This document shows positions 15,357-24,535 of a stretch of DNA of 64,000 nt, piece by piece (within the stretch, counting starts at the first letter, position 1; each line of letters begins with the position of its first letter). Below the pieces are notes generated by a model that worked only from the letters and a program-made list of their open reading frames with translations, had not been told where the DNA came from and ran no database searches. Both the position numbers and the translations under genes were made by a program. This stretch comes from Zunongwangia sp. HGR-M22 (GTDB taxonomy: Bacteria > Bacteroidota > Bacteroidia > Flavobacteriales > Flavobacteriaceae): contig NZ_CP115159.1 in the NCBI RefSeq assembly GCF_027594425.1, positions 1,601,001 through 1,665,000 on the forward strand, in the 5' to 3' direction.

Positions 15357-17617
15357 TTAAAAAAATCTTTGTTCATTTTAACGAATTTTACACCACTTGT
15401 TCTTCCGTTGTCTATTTCAAAACCTATAATTTCATTGTCATTATTCCGAAGGTATTTTAAGGATTCAATAGGGTATCCGCCGGAAAAAGTATCTTCTGTA
15501 AGATATTCAATTTTAAGATTTTCAGGAAAAAGAAAACTTGAAACTTCTAATACTTCATCTTTTAAATGAATATGATATACGGTTTCAATTTCTGCACTAT
15601 AAAAACTTCCGGTAAAATCGGTAAGATCGATACTTTCTGAAATTTTTATTTTTTGTGCTTTATGCATTCCATGCTGAATTAAAGTTAAAGAATCTGCAGT
15701 ACCGTTTTTGTTTAAATGAAATTTCACCTTAGCATTTACTCCCTTTATTTTAAATAACGAATCAGATTCTGCAATAAGATCTATTTCTGGTTGACCCGTA
15801 GCTTGTATATAGATGCGATCTCCGTTTTTCATAAAACTCATCACAAAAGATTGCATTTCTTCTAAGGAATATTTACCTAAAAGTTTTTCGAATTTGGTTA
15901 CATCGTATGCAAATTCTTCATCTTCTGGATTATTTGAGGCTATTTTAGTTGCGGTATGATTGCCGTTTTGCATCAAAGTTAAATGATCTGCTGTTCCGTC
16001 TTTTTTCAAATGAAATTTAACTCGAGCATCTACTCCTGCAATTTTAAAGATGGAATCAGATTCAGGAACAAGATCTATTTTTGGCTGTCCTGAAGCCTGG
16101 GTATAAATTCGATTTTCATCTTTCATAAAAGAAAGAATAAAATTTGGTGATTCGTCTAATGCGTATTCTCCAATTAATTTATCGAATTTCTTAAGATTAT
16201 AGTCACCAGGTTCACTAGTTGTGGTCTTTTCAAAATCTTCTTTAAAATAAATATCAGCAATTTTATTAGCCATTGAATTACTATTGAAAGCAGCATTATT
16301 ACTTTGCATTATAACTGCCCCATCAAATTCAGGAAAATACATGAGCATTGATCGATGGGCTGCATCAGCACCGGCGTGGTGTATCATGATTTTGTCTTTA
16401 TAACTTTCAATAAAAAGACCTAATCCATAATGAGTAGAATCGCCGTCTTTCAGAACAAATGATGTTGTCATGGCTTCATAAATTTCCTCGCCTCCTAATT
16501 GATGAGATTTGAAGTTTTTAATCCATTTTTTAAAATCTGGCAGGGTTGTATAAATTCCGCCAGCTCCCCGAGAGTATTGCAAATCTTCAACTTCTACATA
16601 TTTTCCGTTATCGCCAATTTTGTAACCAGCTGCACGATTAGGAATAATCTCTTCGTTAGAAGCTCTAACCCGAGTATCATTCATATTTAAAGGGTTAAAT
16701 ACATTTTCTTTCATCCATTTTGGGAAAGGTATATCGGTAACACGTTCTACCACCAAGCTGAGTAAAATAAACCCCGTATTGTTATAATTGAATTTTGTTC
16801 CCGGCTCGTTTTGTAATTCAGATTGATTTTGGATACTTCTAATAATTTGTTCTTTACTAATTGGTAACGTAAGATCGCTACCGGTAAGACTAAACAGGTT
16901 TAAATACTCTCGATATCCGTTAGTATGTGTTAATAGGTTGCGTAAAGTTACTTTTTGATCGAATTCAGGTAATTCTGGAAAATACTTTCGTACATCATCA
17001 TCGATGTTCAATTTACCTTGTTGCTGCAATAACATAATCGCCATTGCCGTAAATTGCTTGGAGGTAGAACCAATATTGGTGGGAGTAGTAGTTTTAAACG
17101 GAATATTATAGCTAAGATTAGCCATTCCATACGCTTTTTCTAAAAGTGTTTTTCCTTCTTTTAAGACTAAAACTTCAGCGCCGGGAACATCTCCGGTATA
17201 CCCAATTAATAACTGATCGACTTTTCCCTCTGGAGTTTTGGCAACAGGTTCTAATTTTAAAATTTCTATGCTATACGTACCAGAATCTTTTTTGAAGGGC
17301 ACTACTTCAAGTCGGTAATTCCCCTTTTCTTTGGTTTTAAACATAAAGAAGTCGGGTCCTTTAGCGTCTTTATCAAATTCTTCGATGAATTTATTTTCCG
17401 GAGAATATAATTTTACTACTCCGTCCATGGTTTTTTGCTCTAATTTCCCATAAACGAAGTAGGCGGAATCTAAAGCGATTTGATAGGATTCAGAACTTTC
17501 TGAAGTTTTTAGTTCTCCTGAAATTGGCTCGTTTAGCTGAAGTTTTTGATTTTGGGCACACAGATGCACAGCATTCAGCATTATTAATAAAACAGTAAAG
17601 AAGTTAGTTTTAGTCAT
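15353..17617 (-). CDS. Secreted beta-lactamase-family serine hydrolase with duplicated C-terminal domain, 754 aa
   Basis: A signal peptide ends near LNAVHLCAQ. Residues 25-125 look like a pre-peptidase (PPC-like) beta domain. Residues 133-455 are the serine beta-lactamase/DD-peptidase fold: nucleophile motif STSK (Ser184-Lys187), YNN at 278-280, and HHAGADAAHRS in the third-motif position. Then come two tandem copies of a DUF3471-like module, each with KFxKLxGxY, SFMKxxxRIYxQAxGQPxIDL and VKFHLxKxGTADxLTL, at about residues 475-560 and 575-660. Family members are peptidases, esterases or amidases, and the substrate cannot be told. It is monocistronic on the minus strand and divergent from the TonB receptor gene at 17955. 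Confidence 0.88.
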   Translation of the reverse strand: MTKTNFFTVLLIMLNAVHLCAQNQKLQLNEPISGELKTSESSESYQIALDSAYFVYGKLEQKTMDGVVKLYSPENKFIEEFDKDAKGPDFFMFKTKEKGNYRLEVVPFKKDSGTYSIEILKLEPVAKTPEGKVDQLLIGYTGDVPGAEVLVLKEGKTLLEKAYGMANLSYNIPFKTTTPTNIGSTSKQFTAMAIMLLQQQGKLNIDDDVRKYFPELPEFDQKVTLRNLLTHTNGYREYLNLFSLTGSDLTLPISKEQIIRSIQNQSELQNEPGTKFNYNNTGFILLSLVVERVTDIPFPKWMKENVFNPLNMNDTRVRASNEEIIPNRAAGYKIGDNGKYVEVEDLQYSRGAGGIYTTLPDFKKWIKNFKSHQLGGEEIYEAMTTSFVLKDGDSTHYGLGLFIESYKDKIMIHHAGADAAHRSMLMYFPEFDGAVIMQSNNAAFNSNSMANKIADIYFKEDFEKTTTSEPGDYNLKKFDKLIGEYALDESPNFILSFMKDENRIYTQASGQPKIDLVPESDSIFKIAGVDARVKFHLKKDGTADHLTLMQNGNHTATKIASNNPEDEEFAYDVTKFEKLLGKYSLEEMQSFVMSFMKNGDRIYIQATGQPEIDLIAESDSLFKIKGVNAKVKFHLNKNGTADSLTLIQHGMHKAQKIKISESIDLTDFTGSFYSAEIETVYHIHLKDEVLEVSSFLFPENLKIEYLTEDTFSGGYPIESLKYLRNNDNEIIGFEIDNGRTSGVKFVKMNKDFFK

Positions 17618-17922
17618 GGATTGATGATTTTGATTGATGATAAAATTCTATTTCTTGATTGGACGATTTTTTATTCCTAAAGGTTACAAGAAATCTTCTT
17701 TAAATATAGTAATCTTTTTTCTGTCTGTATGTCTAGTTAAGCTTATACAAATAGTCCTTGTATCTAAATTTTTAGATAAAGCTTAAATTATTGTAAACAT
17801 TCTAAACATTTGTAAATGAATATAGAGTTATTGAATAATATAAAATTTACATAGCTGGTATTATAATAATATACAATTCAATTTAAGGAAATCCAGGAAC
17901 AACAGGGCTTCAGGTACTTTTG
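17618..17922 (+). promoter_or_regulatory. Divergent intergenic region with a TACTTTTG -7 element at 17915-17922
   Basis: This 337-base gap separates the serine hydrolase (minus) from the TonB receptor (plus). TACTTTTG at 17915-17922 is an exact match to the Bacteroidota -7 consensus TAnnTTTG, 33 bases before the receptor ATG. No clear TTG sits 17-23 bases upstream. TAAACA-like words near 17795-17815 are spaced 9-10 bases and not the 11 seen in the Pho-box-like sites. I see nothing coding. Confidence 0.45.
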
Positions 17923-17954
17923 TGGCGTAAAAATTATAAACCACAAATTTCATT

Positions 17955-20468
17955 ATGCAAAAATTTTATTCTTTATGTGTGCTATTTTTCTTTTGTTATA
18001 TTAGTTATGCCCAAAATGGTGTAAAACTTCAGGGGAAAATAACTACAGAAGACGGAGAGCCTATTACAGGAGCTAATATTACTATTCCTGAAATTTCAAA
18101 AGGAACAACATCAGATTATTCAGGAGATTATCAAATTCAAGCTATAGATAAAGGAACTTATACGGTAAAGGTTTCTTTTATAGGATATCGTACGTTGACT
18201 AAAGAAGTGACTCTAAATACCAATACTACACTTAATTTTAAATTAGAAGAGTCGGCTTTCGAACTCGAAGGTTTAGTAGTAACCGCACAAAAAAGAGAGC
18301 AGAAAAATAAAGATGTTCCTATTGCGATCACTTCTTATGGAAACGAGTTTTTACAAAAACAAAATATACAGGAATTCGATCAACTTTCAGAATTTGTTCC
18401 GGGATTACAAATTCAATTGCAAAGTGCAAATAACCCAGGGATTGTAATTAGAGGAATTACTAGTGATAACGGAGATTCTAGAGTAGAGCCTCGAGTATCG
18501 GTTTTTCAAAATGGCGTTTCTATTAGTAAATCTAGAGGATCGGTAGTAGAACTTTACGATATTGATAGAGTAGAAGTATTAAAAGGACCACAGGGAACAT
18601 TGTTTGGTCGTGGTGCCGAAATTGGTGCCATGCATATTATAAACAATACTGCAAAAAATGAAAATTCTGGTAAGCTAACTTTAGGTTATGGTAATTTCAA
18701 TCAGTTTAGAGCTACAGGTTACGTAAATACTCCACTTGTTAAAGATAAATTATTTGTAAGACTAGCAGGAATTTACAGCAAGCGTGACGGATTTATCGAT
18801 AATCTTTCTGGAGGCGACTTAAACGGAAAAGAGACTTTAGCTTTTAGAGGATCATTGAAATATATGATCGGGATGAATACCACACTTGATGTGATTGCCA
18901 ACTGGCAACACGACACTCCTCCGGGAACGGCTTTTAAAAGTGGGACTTATGCACCAATAGGTGGAGATACAAATCCAACTCATTTTGCAGATTTAGAACG
19001 AGGAAAAGAATTAGGTTTAGATCGTACGGTTTATGACATTACAGCAAACTTAAAACATCATATCAATGAGAATTGGGATTTCACTTCGATTACAGCGTAT
19101 CGTGAATTCGATTCTGATGAAGCTTTTGATGCTGATGGTACCGCAGCTCCTGCTTTATTTTTTCATGAAATAGCCAAAGGAAAACAATTTAGCCAAGAGG
19201 TTCGTTTCAATTTTAGTGCAGATGATAAACTACACGGCTTTTTTGGAGGAAACTTTTTCTTTGAAGATGGATCACAAGCTGCTCCGCTTATCACTAACGA
19301 GCAAAGTTATGGCGCTTTAATTTTAAGTTACTTAACCGGAAACCAAGATTTATTTATGGTAGATGGTGTTCCTCAATTCTTCCCAGCCATTCCAAACGAT
19401 CCAGATACTTTTGGTCAAGCAGCCGGAGCTCCCTTAAATGAAGCTAATCGTGAATCGTATACCAACTATGGTAAAAATTATTCAGGAGATATTTTTGCAG
19501 ATGTATCGTATTCAGTTATTCCTAGTCTTACTTTTACCTTAGGTTTACGCGGAACTTGGGAAAATATTAATGCAGGTTATGAAGTGGATGATGCTGAAAC
19601 GCCAAGCTTTATTGGTGCTTTATTAAGCACTTATCCTAATAACTTATTTGCTCCAACCAACGGACGTTTAAAAGCTAGCGAAAACTTTTTATCTGCGGTA
19701 GGTCGATTTGCAGTAAACTATGAAGTTTCTAATCAATTTTCAGTATTTGGAAACGTAGCACGAGGTAGACGTCCCAATGTAATTAATATTGATGAAACTG
19801 GTGCAAATACCCTAGCAGCAGAAAGTGTTTGGTCTTACGAAGTAGGTGCTAAATCTCTATTTTTAAATAACCGACTTCAATTTGATGTAAATGCCTATAC
19901 CTACAAGTACCGTCACTTCCAAACCAGTATTACAACTTTCGATCCGGAAACAGGTATAAATACCAATCCAGATGATAGTGGTAGTGCCACTTCATATGGT
20001 TTTGAAACGGCTTTTCAATATGCATTTGCTAAAAACAGCAATTTCTTCGCTAATTACAGTTATATAGATGCTACGTTTGATGATGAAGATGAAAACGGAA
20101 ATGAACAAGAATTAGCAGGAAATACTTTTAGATTAACCCCAAAACACTCGTTTTCATTAGGGTTTAATTATCAACCTTCTATCACAAAATCATTAGATTT
20201 ATACGTGCGTACTTCTTATAGTTATAAATCTAAAGTATTTTTTGAAGAAACTAATAAACCCGGCGTTTCTCAAGATGCTTACGGACTCTTAAACTTCAAA
20301 GTAGGTACAATTATTAATAAAAAGTATGAAATCAACTTCTTTATGAATAATTTTTTGGATGAAGAATATATAATCGATGGTGGTAACACTGGTGGCAGTT
20401 TCGGAATTCCAACTTTTATTGCCGGAGCGCCACGCTTTTACGGTGTACAAGCTTCTGTGAAATTTTAA
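17955..20468 (+). CDS. TonB-dependent outer-membrane receptor, 837 aa
   Basis: Signal peptide to about residue 20 (FFFCYISYAQ). Then a carboxypeptidase-regulatory-like domain (KLQGKITTEDGEPITGANITI, residues 23-100), a plug domain (about 110-230, with PGIVIRGITSDNG and DRVEVLKGPQGTLFGRGA) and a 22-strand barrel ending in the aromatic VQASVKF. It lacks the SusC-type length and is not followed by SusD, so it is a classical receptor. Ligand transport is powered by TonB/ExbBD encoded elsewhere. Ten bases downstream lies the alpha/beta hydrolase and then GDPD, suggesting a lipid or organophosphate ligand rather than a siderophore; that is inference. Confidence 0.92.
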   Translation: MQKFYSLCVLFFFCYISYAQNGVKLQGKITTEDGEPITGANITIPEISKGTTSDYSGDYQIQAIDKGTYTVKVSFIGYRTLTKEVTLNTNTTLNFKLEESAFELEGLVVTAQKREQKNKDVPIAITSYGNEFLQKQNIQEFDQLSEFVPGLQIQLQSANNPGIVIRGITSDNGDSRVEPRVSVFQNGVSISKSRGSVVELYDIDRVEVLKGPQGTLFGRGAEIGAMHIINNTAKNENSGKLTLGYGNFNQFRATGYVNTPLVKDKLFVRLAGIYSKRDGFIDNLSGGDLNGKETLAFRGSLKYMIGMNTTLDVIANWQHDTPPGTAFKSGTYAPIGGDTNPTHFADLERGKELGLDRTVYDITANLKHHINENWDFTSITAYREFDSDEAFDADGTAAPALFFHEIAKGKQFSQEVRFNFSADDKLHGFFGGNFFFEDGSQAAPLITNEQSYGALILSYLTGNQDLFMVDGVPQFFPAIPNDPDTFGQAAGAPLNEANRESYTNYGKNYSGDIFADVSYSVIPSLTFTLGLRGTWENINAGYEVDDAETPSFIGALLSTYPNNLFAPTNGRLKASENFLSAVGRFAVNYEVSNQFSVFGNVARGRRPNVINIDETGANTLAAESVWSYEVGAKSLFLNNRLQFDVNAYTYKYRHFQTSITTFDPETGINTNPDDSGSATSYGFETAFQYAFAKNSNFFANYSYIDATFDDEDENGNEQELAGNTFRLTPKHSFSLGFNYQPSITKSLDLYVRTSYSYKSKVFFEETNKPGVSQDAYGLLNFKVGTIINKKYEINFFMNNFLDEEYIIDGGNTGGSFGIPTFIAGAPRFYGVQASVKF

Positions 20469-20478
20469 ATAGATAGAA

Positions 20479-21417
20479 ATGAAAAAGTATATTTTAATCG
20501 GATTTTTATTGCTGAATTTAACCCGCATATTTGCGCAGCAATTAGATAATATTTCATTGAATAAATTAGACGAATATATTGCTTCAAAAGAAGCTTCGGT
20601 AAATGATTTAAAACCGAATAACGAAGCGCATATTATTTGGGAAAAAGAGTATCAAAAAACACCAATATCAATTGTGTATTTACATGGTTTTGGTGCAAGC
20701 AGTAAAGAAGGCGAACCGGTAATTTCTAAACTAGCAGAAAAATTCGGTTGGAATGTGTATATGTCCCGTTTGCAATCTCATGGTATTGCTGAAGAAGATG
20801 CATTCAAAAATTTAACTCCAGAAAACTATATCGCTTCAGCAAAACAAGCCTTAGCCATTGGTAAAAAAATTGGCGAAAAAGTACTTTTAGTGAGTACATC
20901 TACCGGCGGAACATTGAGTTTAATTTTAGCTTCAGAAGATAGAGATTTGGCAGGTTTAATTATGTATTCACCTTTTATCGGACTTAAAAATCCGGCGATG
21001 GCAGCTATCACAAAACCTGGCGGAAAAGAGTTTTTTATAAACCAGATTGGGGGAGAGGTTCAGCATCAAGATCGCCCAACGGAAGAAGCTAAATATTGGT
21101 CTACCGATTATCATGTAAACGGCTATGTTGGCTTAATTAATATGCTTCAGCAGAATATGAAGCCTGAAACCTTTAGCAAAGTAAGTTGTCCTGTATTTCT
21201 AGGTTATTATTACAAAAATGAAAAAGAACAAGATCAGGTAGTTTCGGTAGAAGCAATGCTAAAAATGTATGATGAATTAGGAACGCCCGCCGCTGAAAAG
21301 GAGAAAGTAGCTTTCCCGGAAGCAGGAAATCACGTGATTGCTTCCGATTTACGTTCTAAAGATTGGGAAAAAGTATATCAAGAAAGTGTTGAATTTATAA
21401 CCGAAAATATTAAATAA
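20479..21417 (+). CDS. Exported alpha/beta hydrolase, 312 aa
   Basis: A signal peptide (ILIGFLLLNLTRIFAQ) is followed by an alpha/beta hydrolase fold: ISIVYLHGFGASSKEG (oxyanion loop), LLVSTSTGGTLSLI as the nucleophile elbow (Ser in place of the first Gly of GxSxG), and a late His in PEAGNHVIAS. It resembles serine aminopeptidase S33/lysophospholipase-type hydrolases. It sits between the TonB receptor (10-base gap) and GDPD (1-base overlap of stop and start). A role in removing acyl chains before GDPD acts on the glycerophosphodiester is an attractive inference. Substrate not shown. Confidence 0.85.
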   Translation: MKKYILIGFLLLNLTRIFAQQLDNISLNKLDEYIASKEASVNDLKPNNEAHIIWEKEYQKTPISIVYLHGFGASSKEGEPVISKLAEKFGWNVYMSRLQSHGIAEEDAFKNLTPENYIASAKQALAIGKKIGEKVLLVSTSTGGTLSLILASEDRDLAGLIMYSPFIGLKNPAMAAITKPGGKEFFINQIGGEVQHQDRPTEEAKYWSTDYHVNGYVGLINMLQQNMKPETFSKVSCPVFLGYYYKNEKEQDQVVSVEAMLKMYDELGTPAAEKEKVAFPEAGNHVIASDLRSKDWEKVYQESVEFITENIK

Positions 21418-22373
21418 TGAAAAAAATACTTCTAGTTGCATTGGCAATTGTCGCTTTTTCTTGTAAAAATAAGTCGACAGAAAAATCGGTAATAGTAGAA
21501 AATTCAACTGAAAATAAAACCGAAAATACTTCAGAAAAAAAGGCTGAAAAAATCTACAATTTTGATCTAGAGGGGCATCGAGGTACCAGAGGTTTAATGC
21601 CAGAAAATTCGATTCCAGCTTTTAAAAAAGCATTAGAATTGGGTGTGAATACCTTAGAAATGGATGTGGTGATCACCGAAGATAAAAAAGTATTGGTGTC
21701 GCACGATTTGTGGTTTAACCGCGATTTTTGTTTAGATTCTGTAGGAAAACCAATTGCAGAAAAAGATTCGATGAGCCTCAATATCTATCAGCATACCTAT
21801 GCTGAGGTTCAAAAATACGACTGCGGAAGCATCGGGAATCCTAAATTTCCCGAGCAGGAAAAACAGCATGTTACCAAGCCTTTACTGAAAGATGTTTTTG
21901 CAATGGCTGAAAATTTTAAAGCTGAAAACAACGTTGGTTTTTCGTATAATATCGAATTAAAAAGTGATCCGCGTGCCGATAATTTGTACCATCCAGAACC
22001 TAAAGAATTTTCAGAATTAGTGATAAAAACCATCGAAAATTCTGGAATTCCAAAAGATCGAATTGTGTTACAGAGTTTCGATTTTAGAATTTTGCAGTAT
22101 TTACATGAAGCACATCCAGAGTATCGGCTTTCTGCTTTAGTTTATCAGAATGGAATTGGTGAAAATTTGGAGAAATTAGGTTTTATTCCCGCTATTTATA
22201 GTCCGGAGTATAAAATGATTTCCGAAGAAAGTATCGATTCACTGCATCAAAAAGAAATGAAAGTGATCCCATGGACGGTGAATGATACCACCGCGATGAA
22301 GCAACTTTTAGAGTGGAAAGTTGACGGAGTTATTACCGATTATCCTAACCGAGCTTTGCCGTTTCGTTCGTAA
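21417..22373 (+). CDS. Glycerophosphodiester phosphodiesterase lipoprotein, 318 aa
   Basis: Lipoprotein signal ending AFSC with lipid Cys16, then a linker rich in Glu, Asn and Lys, and a GDPD TIM barrel from about residue 48. Catalytic and metal residues are visible: GHRGTRGLMPENS (His54, Arg55, Glu63), LEMDVV (Glu81, Asp83) and SHD (His96), later YNIELKSD, and the C-terminal PWTVND and GVITDYP motifs. The enzyme splits glycerophosphodiesters into glycerol-3-phosphate and an alcohol. It is translationally coupled to the hydrolase (ATGA-like overlap at 21415-21419) and ends with a strong terminator. Confidence 0.93.
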   Translation: MKKILLVALAIVAFSCKNKSTEKSVIVENSTENKTENTSEKKAEKIYNFDLEGHRGTRGLMPENSIPAFKKALELGVNTLEMDVVITEDKKVLVSHDLWFNRDFCLDSVGKPIAEKDSMSLNIYQHTYAEVQKYDCGSIGNPKFPEQEKQHVTKPLLKDVFAMAENFKAENNVGFSYNIELKSDPRADNLYHPEPKEFSELVIKTIENSGIPKDRIVLQSFDFRILQYLHEAHPEYRLSALVYQNGIGENLEKLGFIPAIYSPEYKMISEESIDSLHQKEMKVIPWTVNDTTAMKQLLEWKVDGVITDYPNRALPFRS

Positions 22374-22391
22374 ATATTTAAAAATATATTC

Positions 22392-22429
22392 AAAAACCTC
22401 TTATTTCAGTTGAAGTAAGAGGTTTTTTT
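22392..22429 (+). terminator. Rho-independent terminator after GDPD
   Basis: A 12-bp perfect stem (AAAAACCTCTTA with TAAGAGGTTTTT) is followed by T7. It closes the 17955-22373 receptor/hydrolase/GDPD unit. Confidence 0.9.
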
Positions 22430-22512
22430 GAGTTTTTTATAAGAAATTAATGCAACGAGACTATACTTTTATCATAATGTTTAATTAACCGCTATTCTTT
22501 TCAGAATTAACA

Positions 22513-22520
22513 TAATTTTG
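22513..22520 (+). promoter_or_regulatory. -7 promoter element of the ECF sigma gene
   Basis: TAATTTTG matches the Bacteroidota -7 consensus exactly and lies 30 bases before the TTG start of the sigma gene. No matching -33 TTG is obvious, so an alternative sigma factor or activator may be needed. Confidence 0.5.
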
Positions 22521-22550
22521 ATTTTTTTGTCTTTATAATTTCTAATCCAT

Positions 22551-23129
22551 TTGGAAGCTCAAAAAATAAATAATGCCAACGATCTAGCTCTTTTGGCTAG
22601 TATAAAGCAAGGCAATCAATTAGCCTTTAAAGAAGTTTACGATCATTATTGGGAGCGGCTTTATATTTATTGTTTCAAAATTTTAAATGATACCTGGCTC
22701 GCCGAAGATGTTCTTCACGAAGTATTTACGCAAATTTGGATTAGAAAAGAAGAGCTAGAAATCAACAATCTTAAAAGCTATCTTTTTAATGCCGTTCGTA
22801 ATAGAGCTTTACTGAAAATTAGAGACAATAAGTTCACAAAATTAGATGAAGCCATCGTGAGCAAACTTGAATTAATCCCGGAGGTTGAACAAAAATTTGA
22901 TAAGAACGATACGATTTTAGCTATAAATCGTGCTTCTAAAGAACTTCCAGATCGCTGTCGGGATATTTTCTACATGAGTAAAATTCAGCATTATTCTTCA
23001 GCTGAAATTGCAAGTCACTTCAACATATCTCAAAGAACGGTAGAAAATCAAATAAGCCTTGCTTTAAAACATCTACGCAAAGAATTAGGAACCACTTTAA
23101 TAATCCTGTTATTTTCTGGCAATTTATAG
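22551..23129 (+). CDS. ECF-type RNA polymerase sigma factor, 192 aa
   Basis: The only reasonable start is TTG at 22551 (MEAQKINNANDLALLASIKQGN); no in-frame ATG exists before region 2. Sigma-70 region 2 is clear (LAFKEVYDHYWERLYIYCFKIL, AEDVLHEVFTQIWIRKEEL, LKSYLFNAVRNRALLKIR). Region 4 follows (ELPDRCRDIFYMSKIQHYSSAEIASHFNISQRTVENQISLALKHLRK). The length and the FecR gene downstream place it in the FecI-like ECF group that drives SusCD loci. It should direct transcription of the SusC/SusD/phosphatase genes at 24536-31363 when released by the FecR protein. Confidence 0.93.
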   Translation: MEAQKINNANDLALLASIKQGNQLAFKEVYDHYWERLYIYCFKILNDTWLAEDVLHEVFTQIWIRKEELEINNLKSYLFNAVRNRALLKIRDNKFTKLDEAIVSKLELIPEVEQKFDKNDTILAINRASKELPDRCRDIFYMSKIQHYSSAEIASHFNISQRTVENQISLALKHLRKELGTTLIILLFSGNL

Positions 23130-23134
23130 CCTAA

Positions 23135-23187
23135 AGTTAGCATAAAGTTCAGCCTAAGTTAACAAAATATTAAGATCGAATTATTTG
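23135..23187 (+). promoter_or_regulatory. Three 11-bp-phased repeats (Pho-box-like) with a -7-like element upstream of fecR-like gene
   Basis: AGTTAGC (23135), AGTTCAG (23146) and AGTTAAC (23157) are 7-bp repeats separated by 4-bp spacers (ataa, ccta), an exact 11-bp period. A -7-like TTATTTGAG begins 17 bases after the last repeat. The arrangement equals that of a PhoB box. Similar sites lie at 51501 and 56820. Confidence 0.5.
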
Positions 23188-23247
23188 AGATTTTGTTGTG
23201 TGAAATAAACAGAGCTTTTGTGTCTTGTATATGTAAAGCTAATACAC

Positions 23248-24369
23248 ATGACCAAAAGTGAGTTTTTTGATCTCTTAGAGAAGTTTGAAAAAGGGACCTG
23301 TAGTACTTCTGAAGTGAAACTTCTAAAGCACTATTGTGAAAAGGCACAGACAAAAGAGGAATCTTTATGGCAGCTTAGCAATAAAGAAGCAGTTAAGATT
23401 AGACTTTTTAAAAGAATATTAAAAACTATTGAAGATCAAAAACCGAAGCAGCAATCTATAGGCAAAAGAAGATATTGGTCTATTGCAGCTGTCTTTATCA
23501 TACTTTTAGGTAGCGGTGTTTTATTAAAACAATTTTTTGGAGAAGGTGAACATCGTGTATTTACTGAAGATCAAATCACTTTAGAACTTCCCAACGGAGA
23601 ATTGAAAGTTATAGAAAAAAGCGATAGCAATTATTCCCTAACATCGAATGGAAGCGTCCATAAACTAAACAATAGTCAAACCCTTATTTACCATGAGTCT
23701 GAAAATTCTAAAGCAGTAGAATATCACACATTGAATGTTCCTTATGGTAAAACCTTCAAATTACAACTAGCAGACGGTAGTAAGGTTCATTTAAACGCTG
23801 GTTCTTCAATAAAATATCCATCTCAATTTAGAGAAGGAAAAAATCGAGAAGTTACTTTAAAAGGAGAGGCGTTTTTTGAAGTAGCTCACGATTCTCTTCA
23901 TCCGTTCTTAGTGAATGCAGATCATCTTCAAATTAGTGTTTTAGGCACCAAATTTAATGTTCAGTCTTATATCGAAGACAAAACTACAGATGTTGTTTTG
24001 GTTGAAGGAGCAGTGGCGTTGTCTCCAAATGAAATTAGTGATACCAAAGGTCGGTTTATTTTATCTCCAGGAGAAATGGGTAGTATTATGAAAGACAACA
24101 ATAGAATTGCAATTACTGAAACCACCCCAGATATCTATATCTCATGGATGGAGGGGAGGCTTGTTTTTCGTGAGATAAGTTTTAATAACATGATAAAAAA
24201 GCTGGAACGACATTACGATAAGACCATTATCAATAATAACGAATTACTGGCAAAGGAAAAGTTTAGCGCAAGCTTTGGAAAAATAGAGGTCACGAAGCTA
24301 TTTGAGAGCTTAAAGAAATACCATGGTATCAATTATACCGCATCTGGAGATACTATTTATATCAATTAA
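23248..24369 (+). CDS. FecR-family anti-sigma factor, 373 aa
   Basis: I start at ATG 23248 (MTKSEFFDLLEKFEKGTCS); the TTG at 23218 adds an unlikely ten residues. The cytoplasmic N-terminus (1-75) binds the sigma factor. One membrane segment spans about residues 77-95 (WSIAAVFIILLGSGVLL). The periplasmic FecR domain follows (LNVPYGKTFKLQLADGSKVHLNAGSSIKYP, EAFFEVAHD, PFLVNADHLQISVLGTKFNVQSY) and then a DUF4974 C-terminal domain (ISFNNMIKKLERHYDKTI). It should receive the signal from the STN domain of the SusC encoded next. Confidence 0.94.
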   Translation: MTKSEFFDLLEKFEKGTCSTSEVKLLKHYCEKAQTKEESLWQLSNKEAVKIRLFKRILKTIEDQKPKQQSIGKRRYWSIAAVFIILLGSGVLLKQFFGEGEHRVFTEDQITLELPNGELKVIEKSDSNYSLTSNGSVHKLNNSQTLIYHESENSKAVEYHTLNVPYGKTFKLQLADGSKVHLNAGSSIKYPSQFREGKNREVTLKGEAFFEVAHDSLHPFLVNADHLQISVLGTKFNVQSYIEDKTTDVVLVEGAVALSPNEISDTKGRFILSPGEMGSIMKDNNRIAITETTPDIYISWMEGRLVFREISFNNMIKKLERHYDKTIINNNELLAKEKFSASFGKIEVTKLFESLKKYHGINYTASGDTIYIN

Positions 24370-24454
24370 TATTCAAAATAAGAACTATGTAAAAACTGTA
24401 CAATATCACTCAAGTTAGAACCAGACAGTAGCTCAGAAAAACTGAAGCAAAAAA

Positions 24455-24482
24455 ATCGGAAAATGCGGCAACATTTCCCGAT
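24455..24482 (+). promoter_or_regulatory. Hairpin between fecR-like and susC-like genes
   Basis: ATCGGAAAATG and CATTTCCCGAT pair with a single mismatch over a 6-base loop. No T run follows, so it is more likely a processing or attenuation hairpin in the leader of the SusC gene than a full terminator. Confidence 0.45.
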
Positions 24483-24535
24483 CTGTAAATTTTGGACTGT
24501 CACAAAAAACAATCACTTAATAATGCTTTAAAAGT

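Noticed and set aside
17790-17820. Pho-box-like repeats before the TonB receptor (TAAACA words)
   Set aside because: Spacing is 9 and 10 bases, not 11, and the words are AT-rich enough to occur by chance.
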